Source: Pseudomonadota bacterium
GTDB taxonomy: Bacteria > Myxococcota_A > Polyangia > Polyangiales > Polyangiaceae
Length of the DNA: 64,000 nucleotides
Direction of reading: 5' to 3'
Assembly (NCBI GenBank): GCA_023431345.1
Contig: JAEYWK010000074.1
Coordinates: 1-64,000, forward strand
Shown: positions 53,066-63,900 of the stretch, in pieces
Numbering within the stretch: position 1 is the first letter of the stretch
How the letters are laid out: every line of letters begins with the position of its first letter
Notes under the pieces: model-generated
What the model saw: only the letters and a program-made list of their open reading frames with translations
Told to the model about the DNA's origin: nothing
Database searches by the model: none
Position numbers and translations under genes: made by a program

Positions 53066-53274
53066 TCTCGTCCGCAAACGCTCCCGCTACCGGCGTCTGC
53101 GAATTGGCGCTCGTCCGAACCCCACCCCCAGTCCGAGCCCGCAACCGCTCCCGATCAACCGCTCCCGCGCCCGATCCCCGCCCGATCACCAATCAAGGCT
53201 GCGAAGCTGCCCGAGCGCCGCGCGAAGCGCAGGGGCGCTTGTCATCCGGTAGGGCTGGAAGTACATCGGCCGCG

Positions 53275-54123
53275 ATGGCTCTCCTCGAAGGCAAGGTCGC
53301 GATCGTCACCGGCGCTGGCGGGGGCATCGGCCGCGCCACCGCGCTCGCGCTGGCCCGCGAAGGCGCGAGCGTCTTGATCAACGACCTCGGCGGGCCTCGC
53401 GACGGTAGCGGTGCGGGGCGCGACGCCGCGGACGCCGTAGTCGCCGAGATCCGCGACGCAGGAGGCACGGCGGAAGCCAGCTACGAGAGCGTCAGCGACG
53501 AAGCTGGCGCGGCCCGCATCGTGGAGCGCGCCGTGCAGAGCTTCGGACGCCTCGACGTGCTGATCAACAACGCCGGCATCTTGCGTGACAAGACGCTGCT
53601 CAAGCTCGAGCTACGCGATTGGCAAGCCGTGCTCGACGTGCACCTCACGGGCAGCTTCCTGTGTTTGCGAGCGGCGGCCGCAAAGCTCAAAGATCAAGGT
53701 CAGGGCGGCTCGATCGTGAACACGACGAGCGTCTCGGGCCTCGTGGGTAACGTCGGGCAAGCCAACTACGCCGCCGCCAAGGCCGGCATCTACGGGCTCA
53801 CGCGCACGGCGTCGATCGAGCTGCAACGCTACGGGATTCGCGTGAACGCCGTCGCGCCGCTCGCCAAGACGCGCCTCACCGAGGACCTGCCCCTGTTCGA
53901 GAAGATTGGCGACTCACTGTCACCGGCGCACGTCGCGCCCGTGCACGTCTACCTGGCCAGCGAGCTGAGCCGTGAGGTCACCGGTGTCACGCTGTCGGTG
54001 GCGGGCGCCCGCATCAGCCAGTTCAAGCTGGTCGAGAGCGCCGGGCGTCACAAAGACGACGACGGTGGCATCTGGACGCCATCCGAGATTGCCGAGCAAT
54101 TCGCCGGCATTACGAAGACGTGA
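53275..54123 (+). CDS. short-chain dehydrogenase/reductase
   Basis: A 282-residue SDR from the ATG at 53275. The NAD(P) motif is TGAGGGIGRA, then NNAG, the catalytic Ser in SIVNTTSVSG and the YAAAK catalytic Tyr/Lys. The opening LLEGKVAIVTGAGGGIGRAT with VLINDLGGPRDGSGAGRDAA is like the dehydrogenase domain of peroxisomal multifunctional enzyme type 2 (HSD17B4-like), suggesting a 3-hydroxyacyl-CoA or hydroxysteroid substrate. The C-terminus WTPSEIAEQFAGIT is also like that group. It is probably transcribed alone. Confidence 0.9.
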   Translation: MALLEGKVAIVTGAGGGIGRATALALAREGASVLINDLGGPRDGSGAGRDAADAVVAEIRDAGGTAEASYESVSDEAGAARIVERAVQSFGRLDVLINNAGILRDKTLLKLELRDWQAVLDVHLTGSFLCLRAAAAKLKDQGQGGSIVNTTSVSGLVGNVGQANYAAAKAGIYGLTRTASIELQRYGIRVNAVAPLAKTRLTEDLPLFEKIGDSLSPAHVAPVHVYLASELSREVTGVTLSVAGARISQFKLVESAGRHKDDDGGIWTPSEIAEQFAGITKT

Positions 54124-54232
54124 GGCGCTTTACTTCCGCCCGACTGCGCGCGTTGCTGCTGCCGTGCCCGGGTGTTAGCTTTGTGGCTGCAAGCCGGCCG
54201 TTCGCTCGGTCGCCTAGCGCCCCCGGTCCCTG

Positions 54233-56023
54233 ATGCGTCGAGAAGCGAGCATTCCGCTATTCTTGTGGATCGCCACGGCGATCTTGGCGCACCTGATTGG
54301 GGGTGGAGGCGCCGACCAGGCCGCCAAGTTGATCGAAGAACGGCTCGACCTCGGTCGCTTCGCGTCTGGCGTGCGCAGTCACGTGCGTGGCGCGCTCGCC
54401 CCGCCGATCGAGATCGCGATCGACGACGCGGCGGCGGCCGAGCCCGAAGATAAGCCGGAGGAGAAAGCGGCAGACGAAGAAGCCGACGATCCCAACGCCA
54501 AGGACGAGGATCCGAAGGACGCGGAGCCAGAGGCGCCACCGACGGCGAAGCCAAAGCTGGAGCCGCCGAAAGTCGAGGAGAAGGATCCGCTCCTCCCGCC
54601 CGTCCTCGAGCAAAAAGAGCAGGACAAGCAAGCCGCCGAGGAGGAAGCGAAGGCCAAGGAGAAGCTCGCCGAGCTCGTCAAGCCCGCGGAGCCGGCGCCG
54701 GCGCTGGTGCTACCGCCGATGCCGAACAAGATCGCCGTGAAGCAGCACGTCGAGGACGAAAAGCAGCCCGACAACCCCGACGCCAACTTCATCGCCGACA
54801 AGGCCAACAAGGTCGCGGAGGAGACGCGCGCGACCATCACGTCGACCGATCAAGACGCGCCGAAGCCCACGCCAGGCTCGTCACCGAGCGGCCCCAAGGA
54901 GCAACCGGGCAACTCCGAGGAGTCGCGCGTCGCGCAAGACACGGAGCAGGCCGGCGAAAAGTTGATCGCGCCCGGTGGCTCGGAGAGCGACAAGGCGGAG
55001 CGCGCCACCGCATCGACGCCCATCCCCAAGTCGGGCAAGGAAGCGAGCGCGGCAGCTCCGGGCCCGGCGGGGGCCCAAAAGCAAGAGACCGCAAAGCCGA
55101 GCCCAGCTCAGTCCGAAGATCGGGACCAAAGCGCGCGTGGGGCCACGCCCGAGAAGCTGGGCGCCCCCGATGTCGTGGCTAGTAGCGACGGCGCCTTCTC
55201 GGTCGCGAAGCCCGAAGCGGCCACGCCCGAGCAGAAGGCGCGCAAAGCGAAGAAGAAGCTCCCCCCACGGAAGCCGCGCTCGCTGATCGAGGCCATGGGC
55301 CTCGGCGCGGCCGGGCGCACGCCGGGCGGCGTCGCGCTGAACTTGACGCCCAACATGGCGCAAGAGTCCATCGGCGCCGACGAGCTCTCGCGGCTGCGTC
55401 GCGCCGATGGCGAGCGCCGCCGCAGCCAACACCGAGGTAGCTGGGCCGCGCCCGGCCTCGAGCGCTACCGCAGCGCCATCGAAAACTACGTACCGAGCGT
55501 CAAGCCCGGTAACCAAACGGCGTTGAACACGGCCGCCGTACCGTTCGCCTCATACCTGAATCAGATCCACAACCGCATCCACCCCATCTTCGCGGACGGC
55601 TTCTTGGGCTCGCTCGAACGCCTACCCGCGTCGCATCCCATGAACGACCAGCGCTTGATCACCGCGCTCGAGATCGTCGTCGATCGCGAGGAAGGGCGGC
55701 TCGTGAGGCGAGGCGTGACGCGCACGAGTGGCGTCACCGCGTTCGACATCAGCGCCATCGCCGCCGTCGAGCGCGCGGCGCCGTTCGGTACGCCGCCGTC
55801 CGAGATCGTGTCGCCGGATGGCAACGTCTATCTGCACTGGGAGTTCCGGCGTGACAACATGGCGTGCTCAACGATGTTCGCGCACCCGTACATCTTGAAC
55901 GTGCAGCCCAAGCCCGCGCCATTGCCGACGCCCACGCCGCAGCCCCCGTTCCGCGGCCCCGACGACGAAAAGGCCCCCGCCGGCGAGCGCCACGGCCAGC
56001 GTGAGCTGCCGCCAAAAGGCTGA
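54233..56023 (+). CDS. TonB/TolA-like energy-transducer protein
   Basis: A 596-residue protein with a single N-terminal membrane helix (IPLFLWIATAILAHLIGGGG, containing a His as in TonB). A very long Glu/Lys/Pro/Ala-rich periplasmic spacer follows (about residues 70-385). The C-terminal 170 residues (YLNQIHNRIHPIFADGFLGS, ITALEIVVDREEGRLVRRGV, GVTAFDISAIAAVERAAPFG, DGNVYLHWEFRRD) read as a TonB_C/TolA_C domain that contacts outer-membrane receptors. The protein ends in a Pro-rich tail. No exbB/exbD partners lie in the window. The length of the spacer is well above that of typical TonB (about 240 residues). Confidence 0.82.
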   Translation: MRREASIPLFLWIATAILAHLIGGGGADQAAKLIEERLDLGRFASGVRSHVRGALAPPIEIAIDDAAAAEPEDKPEEKAADEEADDPNAKDEDPKDAEPEAPPTAKPKLEPPKVEEKDPLLPPVLEQKEQDKQAAEEEAKAKEKLAELVKPAEPAPALVLPPMPNKIAVKQHVEDEKQPDNPDANFIADKANKVAEETRATITSTDQDAPKPTPGSSPSGPKEQPGNSEESRVAQDTEQAGEKLIAPGGSESDKAERATASTPIPKSGKEASAAAPGPAGAQKQETAKPSPAQSEDRDQSARGATPEKLGAPDVVASSDGAFSVAKPEAATPEQKARKAKKKLPPRKPRSLIEAMGLGAAGRTPGGVALNLTPNMAQESIGADELSRLRRADGERRRSQHRGSWAAPGLERYRSAIENYVPSVKPGNQTALNTAAVPFASYLNQIHNRIHPIFADGFLGSLERLPASHPMNDQRLITALEIVVDREEGRLVRRGVTRTSGVTAFDISAIAAVERAAPFGTPPSEIVSPDGNVYLHWEFRRDNMACSTMFAHPYILNVQPKPAPLPTPTPQPPFRGPDDEKAPAGERHGQRELPPKG

Positions 56024-56099
56024 ATTTTGCTGGGCGCTCCCGCGGCGCCGCCGCTGAAATGAGACCAACGCGGAGTCAGATTGGTGTAGCTAGGCCGAG

Positions 56100-57107
56100 G
56101 TGACCTCCAGGCCGAGCGAAACCGGCGTGCCACTGCGAGTCGTGGTCGCGCTCGCCCTGTCCGCCAGCCTGCTGGCGCGCTGTCTGGCGCCGGCCCTGCC
56201 AGGCCTGATGGTTGGCATCGAAGGCGTGATCGTGTGGACCGGCCGCGCCGCGTCGCTGCTGACGCTCTTGGCCGCGACGGGCCTGATCGCCGGCATCGCG
56301 CGCCTGGCGACCCTGATCGCAACCGCCCCCGCCGCGCCAGCGGTGGCCCGCTTCGTCGCGGTGCCGAGCGTAGGGCTCGGTTGCTTGCTGCTCTTACTCG
56401 CCAGCTTCCGCCCCCTCGAGCCGCGCCTCGCGCTGATTTTGGGTATCAGCGCCGCTGTGGTGGGCGCGCTCTCGGCTCGGCACAACTTGGCCTCGCGCGA
56501 GAAGAGGGCCGTGGCGCTGGTGCTCGGGCTCACCTCGCTCGGCGGCTTGGTGCACGTGCTGTCGCGCAAGCTCACGCAAGACGCCTCCGACGCCGCGAAC
56601 CTCGCCGCCTTCCACACCGCCCAGATCATCGAAACCCTCGGCACGCTCGCGGACCTGCTCGCGCTTTCGCTCACCTTCGCTTGGCTGCAGCGGCGCACGC
56701 CGCGCGGCCGCGTGCTCGTCCCGATCGTGCTCGTCGTGAGCGCCGTGTGCGTGGTGCTCGCGATGCGCGGCTCGGCGCCAGGCGCCAGCACCATTTCGGT
56801 GCTGCTCGATCGCGCGCTCGAGAAGCTGGCGCGTGACCAGAGCTCGCTGTTCCCCGCTGCGATGACCCACATCTTGAACGTCGGCGCGCTGCTCTCGGCG
56901 TTGGTCGCGCTGTTCGGGAAGGGGGGGGACTTGGGTGTGGTGCTGGCGGCCTGCTTGGGCGCTCGCGCCGCCCTCGACATCCCCATCCCCGCGCTGATGC
57001 TGGAGCTCGGCGCGCTCTATTTGCCCTTCGCGCGAGCCACGAGCGCGGCCGTGCCCCCAGCCAGCGCCGCCCCCGCAGAGCCCCCGCCCGGCCCCGACGC
57101 CCGTTGA
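56100..57107 (+). CDS. polytopic membrane protein of unknown function
   Basis: A 335-residue protein from a GTG with about eight hydrophobic segments and a Pro/Ala-rich C-terminal tail. SARHNLASREKRAVALVLGL and ARDQSSLFPAAMTHILNVGA are loops. I do not recognise the family. It follows the TonB-like gene by 76 bases on the same strand and may belong with it. Confidence 0.7.
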   Translation: MTSRPSETGVPLRVVVALALSASLLARCLAPALPGLMVGIEGVIVWTGRAASLLTLLAATGLIAGIARLATLIATAPAAPAVARFVAVPSVGLGCLLLLLASFRPLEPRLALILGISAAVVGALSARHNLASREKRAVALVLGLTSLGGLVHVLSRKLTQDASDAANLAAFHTAQIIETLGTLADLLALSLTFAWLQRRTPRGRVLVPIVLVVSAVCVVLAMRGSAPGASTISVLLDRALEKLARDQSSLFPAAMTHILNVGALLSALVALFGKGGDLGVVLAACLGARAALDIPIPALMLELGALYLPFARATSAAVPPASAAPAEPPPGPDAR

Positions 57108-57233
57108 CGCCATGCTTGAAGCTTGGCACCCAACGCCGCGACTCCGTTGCCTTTCCGTGCCTGTTCAGCGCACATATGTTCAGCACTCCTGAAAGCTGTT
57201 AGCGTCGGCCGCGTCTCCAAGCCTGACGTGCCG

Positions 57234-57731
57234 ATGAACCAGCCGGAGCCCCCTCGCGCCCTGATCGTAGAAGACGACCCCGTGGTGGCTCGCTCGATCG
57301 CGCGGAGGCTGCTGCGCGAGGGCTACACCGTGAGCCTGGCCCAGAGCTGCCGGGCAGCGCGTGCCGCCGGTCGCGGCTTCCGGGTCGCGGTGCTGGATCT
57401 GGATCTGCCGGACGGCAGCGGGACCGATCTCGCCGATCATTTGCTGCGTCACGGCGCCGTGCAGACCATCGTCTTCTACACGGGCTCGATCGATCACCGG
57501 CAGCGCGAGCGCGCTCGCGAGCTCGGCAGCTTGATCGACAAAGGCTGTGACCTCGAGGACGTCATCAGCGCGCTGGAGCCTGCTCCCACCGCGCCGCCGG
57601 TGAGCCAAATGGCGCCCGCCCCGCGCGCTTTCTCACGCGCCTCGAGCGCGTCAGGGGCACGCTTCGCGCGGGTGACGCCCGATGAGGAGTCGGTGGTCGA
57701 CTCGCGCGCCACCCGCTCATCGCGCCGCTGA
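57234..57731 (+). CDS. single-domain response regulator with basic tail
   Basis: A 165-residue protein from the ATG at 57234. PRALIVEDDPVVARSIARRL, FRVAVLDLDLPDGSG (phospho-acceptor Asp at about residue 55) and TIVFYTGSIDH make a receiver domain. The switch Thr is in FYTGS and the conserved Lys in LIDKGCD. After residue 115 the tail is low-complexity, with no DNA-binding or output domain. It may be a phosphoryl relay or sink for an orphan histidine kinase. Its end overlaps the convergent AarF gene by 15 bases. Confidence 0.85.
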   Translation: MNQPEPPRALIVEDDPVVARSIARRLLREGYTVSLAQSCRAARAAGRGFRVAVLDLDLPDGSGTDLADHLLRHGAVQTIVFYTGSIDHRQRERARELGSLIDKGCDLEDVISALEPAPTAPPVSQMAPAPRAFSRASSASGARFARVTPDEESVVDSRATRSSRR

Positions 57732-59024
57732 GCTTGCGGCACGCTCGGCGATGCCGGCCTCGGCCATGAAGCGCCGCTCGACTTCGGCGTAGTCGACCGT
57801 CACGTCGAGCCGCGCGAGCACCGAATAGAAGCCGAACTGGAGGCGATTCATGAACAGCATGCCGCTCGGCAGCTGCACGAAGCTGCCATCCTTCGCGAAC
57901 ACTTGGTCTTTCACGCTCTTGATCTCGCGGACCAAAGACGTCGCGAACTCACTCGTGATGTGGAAAGGCGACGCGAACACCGGCTCGAAGCAGCGCCGCG
58001 AGTAGGCGGTGGCGGCCGCTTCGTAGCTGCCACCGTGGGACTGCAGGATCGTGGCCGCCGCGCGGCGAAAGGCGGCTTCGTCGCGGGCGAGCGCGGCGCG
58101 GTGCAAGTCACGCGCGGCCTCGAGCCGGCCTGGTTCGATCGGCTGAACGCAGCCAAAGTCGAGAAAGATGACGCTGCCGTCGGGCTGGAACAGGTAGTTG
58201 CCAGGGTGCGGATCGGCGTTGAACATGCCGCCGACGAGGTTGCCCTTGAACACGAAGCGCCACAGCGTCTCGGCGTAGCTTCGCCGGAGCTCGGGCGTCG
58301 CCAGCGCCGCCTCCTCGAGAGTGGCGCCCTGCACGAGCTCCATCGTGAGCACGCGGCGCGCCGAGCGCTCGCGCATCACCCGCGGAATGACGATGCGCGG
58401 ATCTCCGGCGTGCAGGGCCCGGAACTGCTCCTGCCGCTCGGCTTCCAGCCGATAGTCGAGCTCCTCACGAAAGCGCGCTCGGACCTCGTCGAGCACGCGC
58501 CCGGATTCGAGCGCGCGGGGCCCGAGCGCGCCCACGAAGCTCTCCAAGAAGCCGAGGTTCGCGAGGTCGCTCTCGATGGCGCGATCGATGCCGGGGTGCT
58601 GCACCTTCACGGCCACCGCCTGCCCGTCCGGGAGCTCGGCGCGGTGCACCTGCCCTATCGAAGCCGAGGCGAAGGGCTCGTCGGACCAGGCGCGGAACGA
58701 GCGCTCGATGGGCGCGCCCAGCTCCGCCTCGACGAGCGAGCGAATGGCGTCGACCGAAGAGTGAGGCGTCGCCGTACGCAGCGCGCGCAGCGCTTTCTCG
58801 TACACGGGCCGGTGCGTTTCGGGCACGAAGCCGTCGACGTAGCTGGCGGTTTGGCCGAGCTTCGCGGCGAGGCCGCGCAGGTTACCGAGCACCTCCGCGG
58901 TGCGCTCGGCGACCTTGTCGGAGCCGCGAGAGACGAGCATGTCCATCGATGCGCGAGCGCCGACGCCCGCCAGCTTGACGAAGCGCCCCAGTCTTCCCGA
59001 GGGAACGCCGTCGTCGTCCCGCAT
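57717..59024 (-). CDS. AarF/UbiB-family atypical kinase
   Basis: A 435-residue ABC1-type protein from the ATG at 59024. The family N-terminal motif is KLGQTASYVDG, followed by ASASIGQVHRAELPDGQAVA, VKVQHPGI, FREELDYRLEAE, DPHPGNYLFQPDG and FLDFGCVQ. The Ala-rich nucleotide loop replaces the Gly loop of normal kinases. Family members support ubiquinone synthesis or lipid homeostasis as ATPases. It lies directly downstream of ctaB (ATG 3 bases beyond the ctaB stop), another enzyme of prenyl-lipid/haem metabolism, so a respiratory role is plausible. Confidence 0.92.
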   Translation of the reverse strand: MRDDDGVPSGRLGRFVKLAGVGARASMDMLVSRGSDKVAERTAEVLGNLRGLAAKLGQTASYVDGFVPETHRPVYEKALRALRTATPHSSVDAIRSLVEAELGAPIERSFRAWSDEPFASASIGQVHRAELPDGQAVAVKVQHPGIDRAIESDLANLGFLESFVGALGPRALESGRVLDEVRARFREELDYRLEAERQEQFRALHAGDPRIVIPRVMRERSARRVLTMELVQGATLEEAALATPELRRSYAETLWRFVFKGNLVGGMFNADPHPGNYLFQPDGSVIFLDFGCVQPIEPGRLEAARDLHRAALARDEAAFRRAAATILQSHGGSYEAAATAYSRRCFEPVFASPFHITSEFATSLVREIKSVKDQVFAKDGSFVQLPSGMLFMNRLQFGFYSVLARLDVTVDYAEVERRFMAEAGIAERAASSAAR

Positions 59025-59026
59025 GC

Positions 59027-59953
59027 TCAGGCGCGGCTCGCCACGAAAGCGGCGAACACCACCACCAGGTACGGCATCGACGCCAGGAAGAGCCGACGAG
59101 CCCAGCGGTTGGGCTCGAGCTTTCCTCGCCCCTGCAGAGCGAAGCCCAGGAACGCGAGCGAGCTCGCGGTGGCGGTGATGCCATACGCGAGGCCCGCCAT
59201 GCCGAGGGCCCACGGCGCCACCGCGACCAGACAGAGCAGCAGCGAGTAGACCAAAATCGCGCGCTCCGTAGCGGCCACGCCGGCCACGTTCGGCAGCACC
59301 TTGAGGCCCGCGCGACCGTACTCGGGCGCGCGGAACGTGGCGATCGCGAGGAAGTGGGGCAGCTGCCACACGAACAAGATCGCGAACAGCGCGAAGGCCT
59401 CGCGGGACAGCTCGCCCGTCACGCTGGCCCAGCCGATCAGCGGCGGGATCGCGCCCGGCACCGCGCCCACGTGCAACGACCAGGTCGTGACGCGCTTGAG
59501 CGGCGTGTAGGCGAGCACGTACGACGACAGCGCGAGCCAGCCGAGCAGCGCCGGTAGCGAGCCGACGGAGGTAGCCAGCAACGTGAGCCCGACGACGGCG
59601 AGCAGCGTACCGAAGCCGACGACGACCTCAGGGCTCAGACGACCAGTCGGCAGTGGGCGCTTGCGCGTGCGCGACATCAGCGCGTCCGAGTCGCGCTCCA
59701 TCCACATGTTGAACGCGTTGGCGGCGCCGACCACGCAGGCGGTGGCGAACATCGCCAGCCCCAGCCGAAGCCCATGAATCGCTTGGGAGGTCGCGAGGGC
59801 CCCCGACACCATCGTCACCATCACCAGCGCCGTCACGCTCGGCTTGGTGAGCTCCCAAAGCGCCCCCGCCTGAGCGCGCGAGGCGAACGGAGCCAGCGCA
59901 GGCGAGCTCGAGGAGCTCGACGCCGGCAGGGCGCCGCTGTCGGGCCTCGTCAT
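59027..59953 (-). CDS. ctaB: protoheme IX farnesyltransferase
   Basis: A 308-residue member of the UbiA prenyltransferase family that makes haem O for cytochrome oxidase. ELTKPSVTALVMVTMVSGAL opens the fold. NAFNMWMERDSDALMSRTRK then RPLPTGR is the first Asp-rich, prenyl-diphosphate-binding motif. FVWQLPHFLAIATFRAPEYG then RAGLKVLP is the second. There are about eight to nine membrane helices, with a Ser-rich N-terminal extension of about 25 residues. Its ATG overlaps the end of the TatA-like gene (ATGA). No cox genes lie in the window. Confidence 0.95.
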   Translation of the reverse strand: MTRPDSGALPASSSSSSPALAPFASRAQAGALWELTKPSVTALVMVTMVSGALATSQAIHGLRLGLAMFATACVVGAANAFNMWMERDSDALMSRTRKRPLPTGRLSPEVVVGFGTLLAVVGLTLLATSVGSLPALLGWLALSSYVLAYTPLKRVTTWSLHVGAVPGAIPPLIGWASVTGELSREAFALFAILFVWQLPHFLAIATFRAPEYGRAGLKVLPNVAGVAATERAILVYSLLLCLVAVAPWALGMAGLAYGITATASSLAFLGFALQGRGKLEPNRWARRLFLASMPYLVVVFAAFVASRA

Positions 59954-60237
59954 TCTTCCTCCGCGCGCGACGCGCTCGATTGCCCTTTGGCGGGCAGCAG
60001 CTTGGGCTCTTTGCTCTCGGGCAGGGCGTTCATGGTGTCTGGCGGAGGCGGAGGCGGAGGCGGGGCGTCGGGCTCGCGAACGGCGCGCTTCACGTAGCGG
60101 ACCGCCTCCCCCAAGCCCTTGCCAGCGGCGCTGATACGGCTACCGCCGAACAGCAGAAACAGCAGCAGGGCAAGCAGGAGGAGCGACACAAAACCGCAGG
60201 TGCCGCCCGGACTACCACCAGGCCGGCGGCCCAGCAA
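59950..60237 (-). CDS. TatA/E-like small membrane protein
   Basis: A 95-residue protein: a short N-terminus, one membrane helix (FVSLLLLALLLFLLFGG), then the amphipathic segment ISAAGKGLGEAVRYVKRAVR and a Pro-rich acidic tail with a run of eight prolines. The FG-x-x-R/K-I...GKGLGEA order is the TatA/TatE hinge and amphipathic helix of the twin-arginine translocase pore. No tatB or tatC is adjacent. It lies 6 bases after the upstream membrane protein gene and overlaps ctaB. One Tat substrate may be the left-set SsuA. Confidence 0.65.
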   Translation of the reverse strand: MLGRRPGGSPGGTCGFVSLLLLALLLFLLFGGSRISAAGKGLGEAVRYVKRAVREPDAPPPPPPPPDTMNALPESKEPKLLPAKGQSSASRAEEE

Positions 60238-60243
60238 TGCGAA

Positions 60244-61227
60244 TCAGAAGCCACGGAAACAACTGAACATTTGCGGCATGCGCCGGACCAATAGCCGAAG
60301 CAGCGCCGTGGCGGCGACGCCGGCCGCGGCCGCGAACGCGAAGGCGGAGGGATGGCTCTGGCCTTGATCGACGAGCACGAAGCCGGTCGCGACCGTCGCT
60401 CCCGGCACGCTCGTGAGCACCGCGCCCAGCCAGCGGAGGCGCGCTGGCGGCAACTCGCTCGGCTCGCTCGAGTGCTCGGCGGCGCGCCTCATGCCGAGCA
60501 GCACGCCCGTGGCCCAAAGCGCGACCGCGAGACTCACGAGCACACCCAGCCGCTGGAGCGGGGTCGTGCGTGCCCCGCGCGACCAAGGTGCCATGCCGGC
60601 GATCGAGGCGGAGCGCGCGCGCAGGTGCACCGAGAGCGAGCGCTTGGCGTCGAGCGCGAGCTCTCGGATCTCGACGCGCCGTAAATCGTCCGAGAAGGTC
60701 AGCGCGCTCATCGCCACTTGCACCGACGCAGCGCCCGGCATCGGTCCCGTGATCCGGCGAGGCTCGCTGCAGCGCACGGTCAAGCCGAGCAGAGGCACCG
60801 TCACGTCTGCCGCCGCCCCGCAGCTGTCGAGCGCGCTCTGAATCAGCTCGTTGGCGAACCTGCCAGGCTGCTCGGTGCCGCGCGGCACCAGCTGCGCCCC
60901 CAGCAGCACGAGCAGCGAGGCAACGAGCGGCACGAGCGTGGCGCGCGCACGCTCGGCGGGCCGCGCCCCGGCCCAGCTGGCGAGCGCGCTCAGCTGCGCG
61001 GCCGCTAGCGCCACGAGAGCCCCCGCCTCGAGCGCCAACGCCGCCACGGGGAGCAAGAACGGCACCAGCAGCGCAGGGCTCTCCGCTGCCGAGGGGAATT
61101 GGCGCGCCAGCCGGACCAGACCGATGGCCGCCACCACGAAGGCCCCCCCAATCAGCGCCAACGTCAGCCTGACGAGCTGTGCCCGAGCCAGCCGAGCCGA
61201 TACCGAGCCGTGGCGGCCGTCGCTCAC
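60244..61227 (-). CDS. membrane protein of unknown function, first gene of the ctaB operon
   Basis: A 327-residue protein. It has three N-terminal hydrophobic segments (about 20-120), a soluble, probably periplasmic domain of about 110 residues with two Cys (FANELIQSALDSCGAAADVT and GLTVRCSEPRRIT), and two or three C-terminal segments, the last ending LLRLLVRRMPQMFSCF. The layout (membrane - periplasmic domain - membrane) recalls small LptF/LptG-like permeases, but I cannot confirm it. Spacing of 6 bases to the TatA-like gene indicates one operon. Confidence 0.72.
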   Translation of the reverse strand: MSDGRHGSVSARLARAQLVRLTLALIGGAFVVAAIGLVRLARQFPSAAESPALLVPFLLPVAALALEAGALVALAAAQLSALASWAGARPAERARATLVPLVASLLVLLGAQLVPRGTEQPGRFANELIQSALDSCGAAADVTVPLLGLTVRCSEPRRITGPMPGAASVQVAMSALTFSDDLRRVEIRELALDAKRSLSVHLRARSASIAGMAPWSRGARTTPLQRLGVLVSLAVALWATGVLLGMRRAAEHSSEPSELPPARLRWLGAVLTSVPGATVATGFVLVDQGQSHPSAFAFAAAAGVAATALLRLLVRRMPQMFSCFRGF

Positions 61228-61340
61228 GGCCTAGTTGTAGCGAAAATCCGCGAGCTTGCTCCAGAAACAGGCCACGCCTATGCTGCGACCTTCGCGGGGC
61301 TTGAACGTTTGATGGCCCCCGGCATCGGAGAAGCGGATCC

Positions 61341-62042
61341 ATGAACACGCGCATCCTCACCTCGCTCCTCGTCGTCGCCAGCGCGACTCTCACGCCGCTG
61401 GCAGCTCACGCGACGGGCAAGCCCGAAACGTCACCCACCGGTAAAGGTATCGCCGGTGGCGCGCTCCTCGGCGCTGAGCTCGTGATGGTGACGGAAGCCG
61501 CCTTCGACGTGCAGCCAACCTGGGCCTACATCGTGGGCGGTCTCGCGGGGGGAGCCGCCGGCGGTGTCGGCGGCTATTTCGTCGAGAAGACCGATAACCC
61601 GCGCGCGCCCATGTTGATGCTCGCGGGCGGTTTGGCCTTCGCGATCCCCACGATCGTCGCCGTGCTGTCCGCGACCGCGTACGAGCCGCCTGCCGACTAC
61701 CTTCAAGATCAGGCGCCCGCCGACGAGCCGGTGGCGGAGCCGCCGGCGCCGACGGAGGTCACCCCGCCCCCGCCTGCGCCCGCGCCCGCGCCCGTCGAAG
61801 CGACGCCGCCACCTGCCGACGCCGCGCCCGCGCCCACCGGCCGACGGCGCTTGCCGTCGTCGCGCCGCCTGTCGTTGAAGCTCCCACCACCGGCGCTGCT
61901 CGGCATCCGCGAGGGGACGCGGCTCGCGCTCGGCGTGCCGAACATCGAGCTGCGTCACGCCTACAGCGTCGCGGAGCAAGTCATGTTCGGCGCGCCCGAC
62001 GTCGCCGAGCTGCGCGTTCCCGTCCTCGACGTGCGCTTCTGA
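61341..62042 (+). CDS. exported/membrane protein with Pro-rich linker
   Basis: A 233-residue protein. A signal peptide (ILTSLLVVASATLTPLAAHA) is followed by three short hydrophobic, Gly-rich segments (GKGIAGGALLGAELVMVTEA, TWAYIVGGLAGGAAGGVGGY, APMLMLAGGLAFAIPTIVAV), then about 50 residues of Pro/Ala and a C-terminal domain with a basic stretch (GRRRLPSSRRLSLKL) and GIREGTRLALGVPNIELRHA. I do not recognise a family. It lies upstream of the last kinase gene on the same strand. Confidence 0.75.
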   Translation: MNTRILTSLLVVASATLTPLAAHATGKPETSPTGKGIAGGALLGAELVMVTEAAFDVQPTWAYIVGGLAGGAAGGVGGYFVEKTDNPRAPMLMLAGGLAFAIPTIVAVLSATAYEPPADYLQDQAPADEPVAEPPAPTEVTPPPPAPAPAPVEATPPPADAAPAPTGRRRLPSSRRLSLKLPPPALLGIREGTRLALGVPNIELRHAYSVAEQVMFGAPDVAELRVPVLDVRF

Positions 62043-62132
62043 TTGCGAGCCCCAAGCTGGTAGTAATCCGGGGCTGTTGTCGGCTAAGCTTGGAGGTCAG
62101 GCAAATCTCCTAACCCAGGTTTGGATCGCAAC

Positions 62133-63884
<1,752 letters not shown>

Positions 63885-63900
63885 TTCGGAGCGGCCAGCG

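Noticed and set aside
57903..59249. 448-residue plus-strand open frame
   Set aside because: It is antisense to the AarF and ctaB genes, both of which have clear family motifs.
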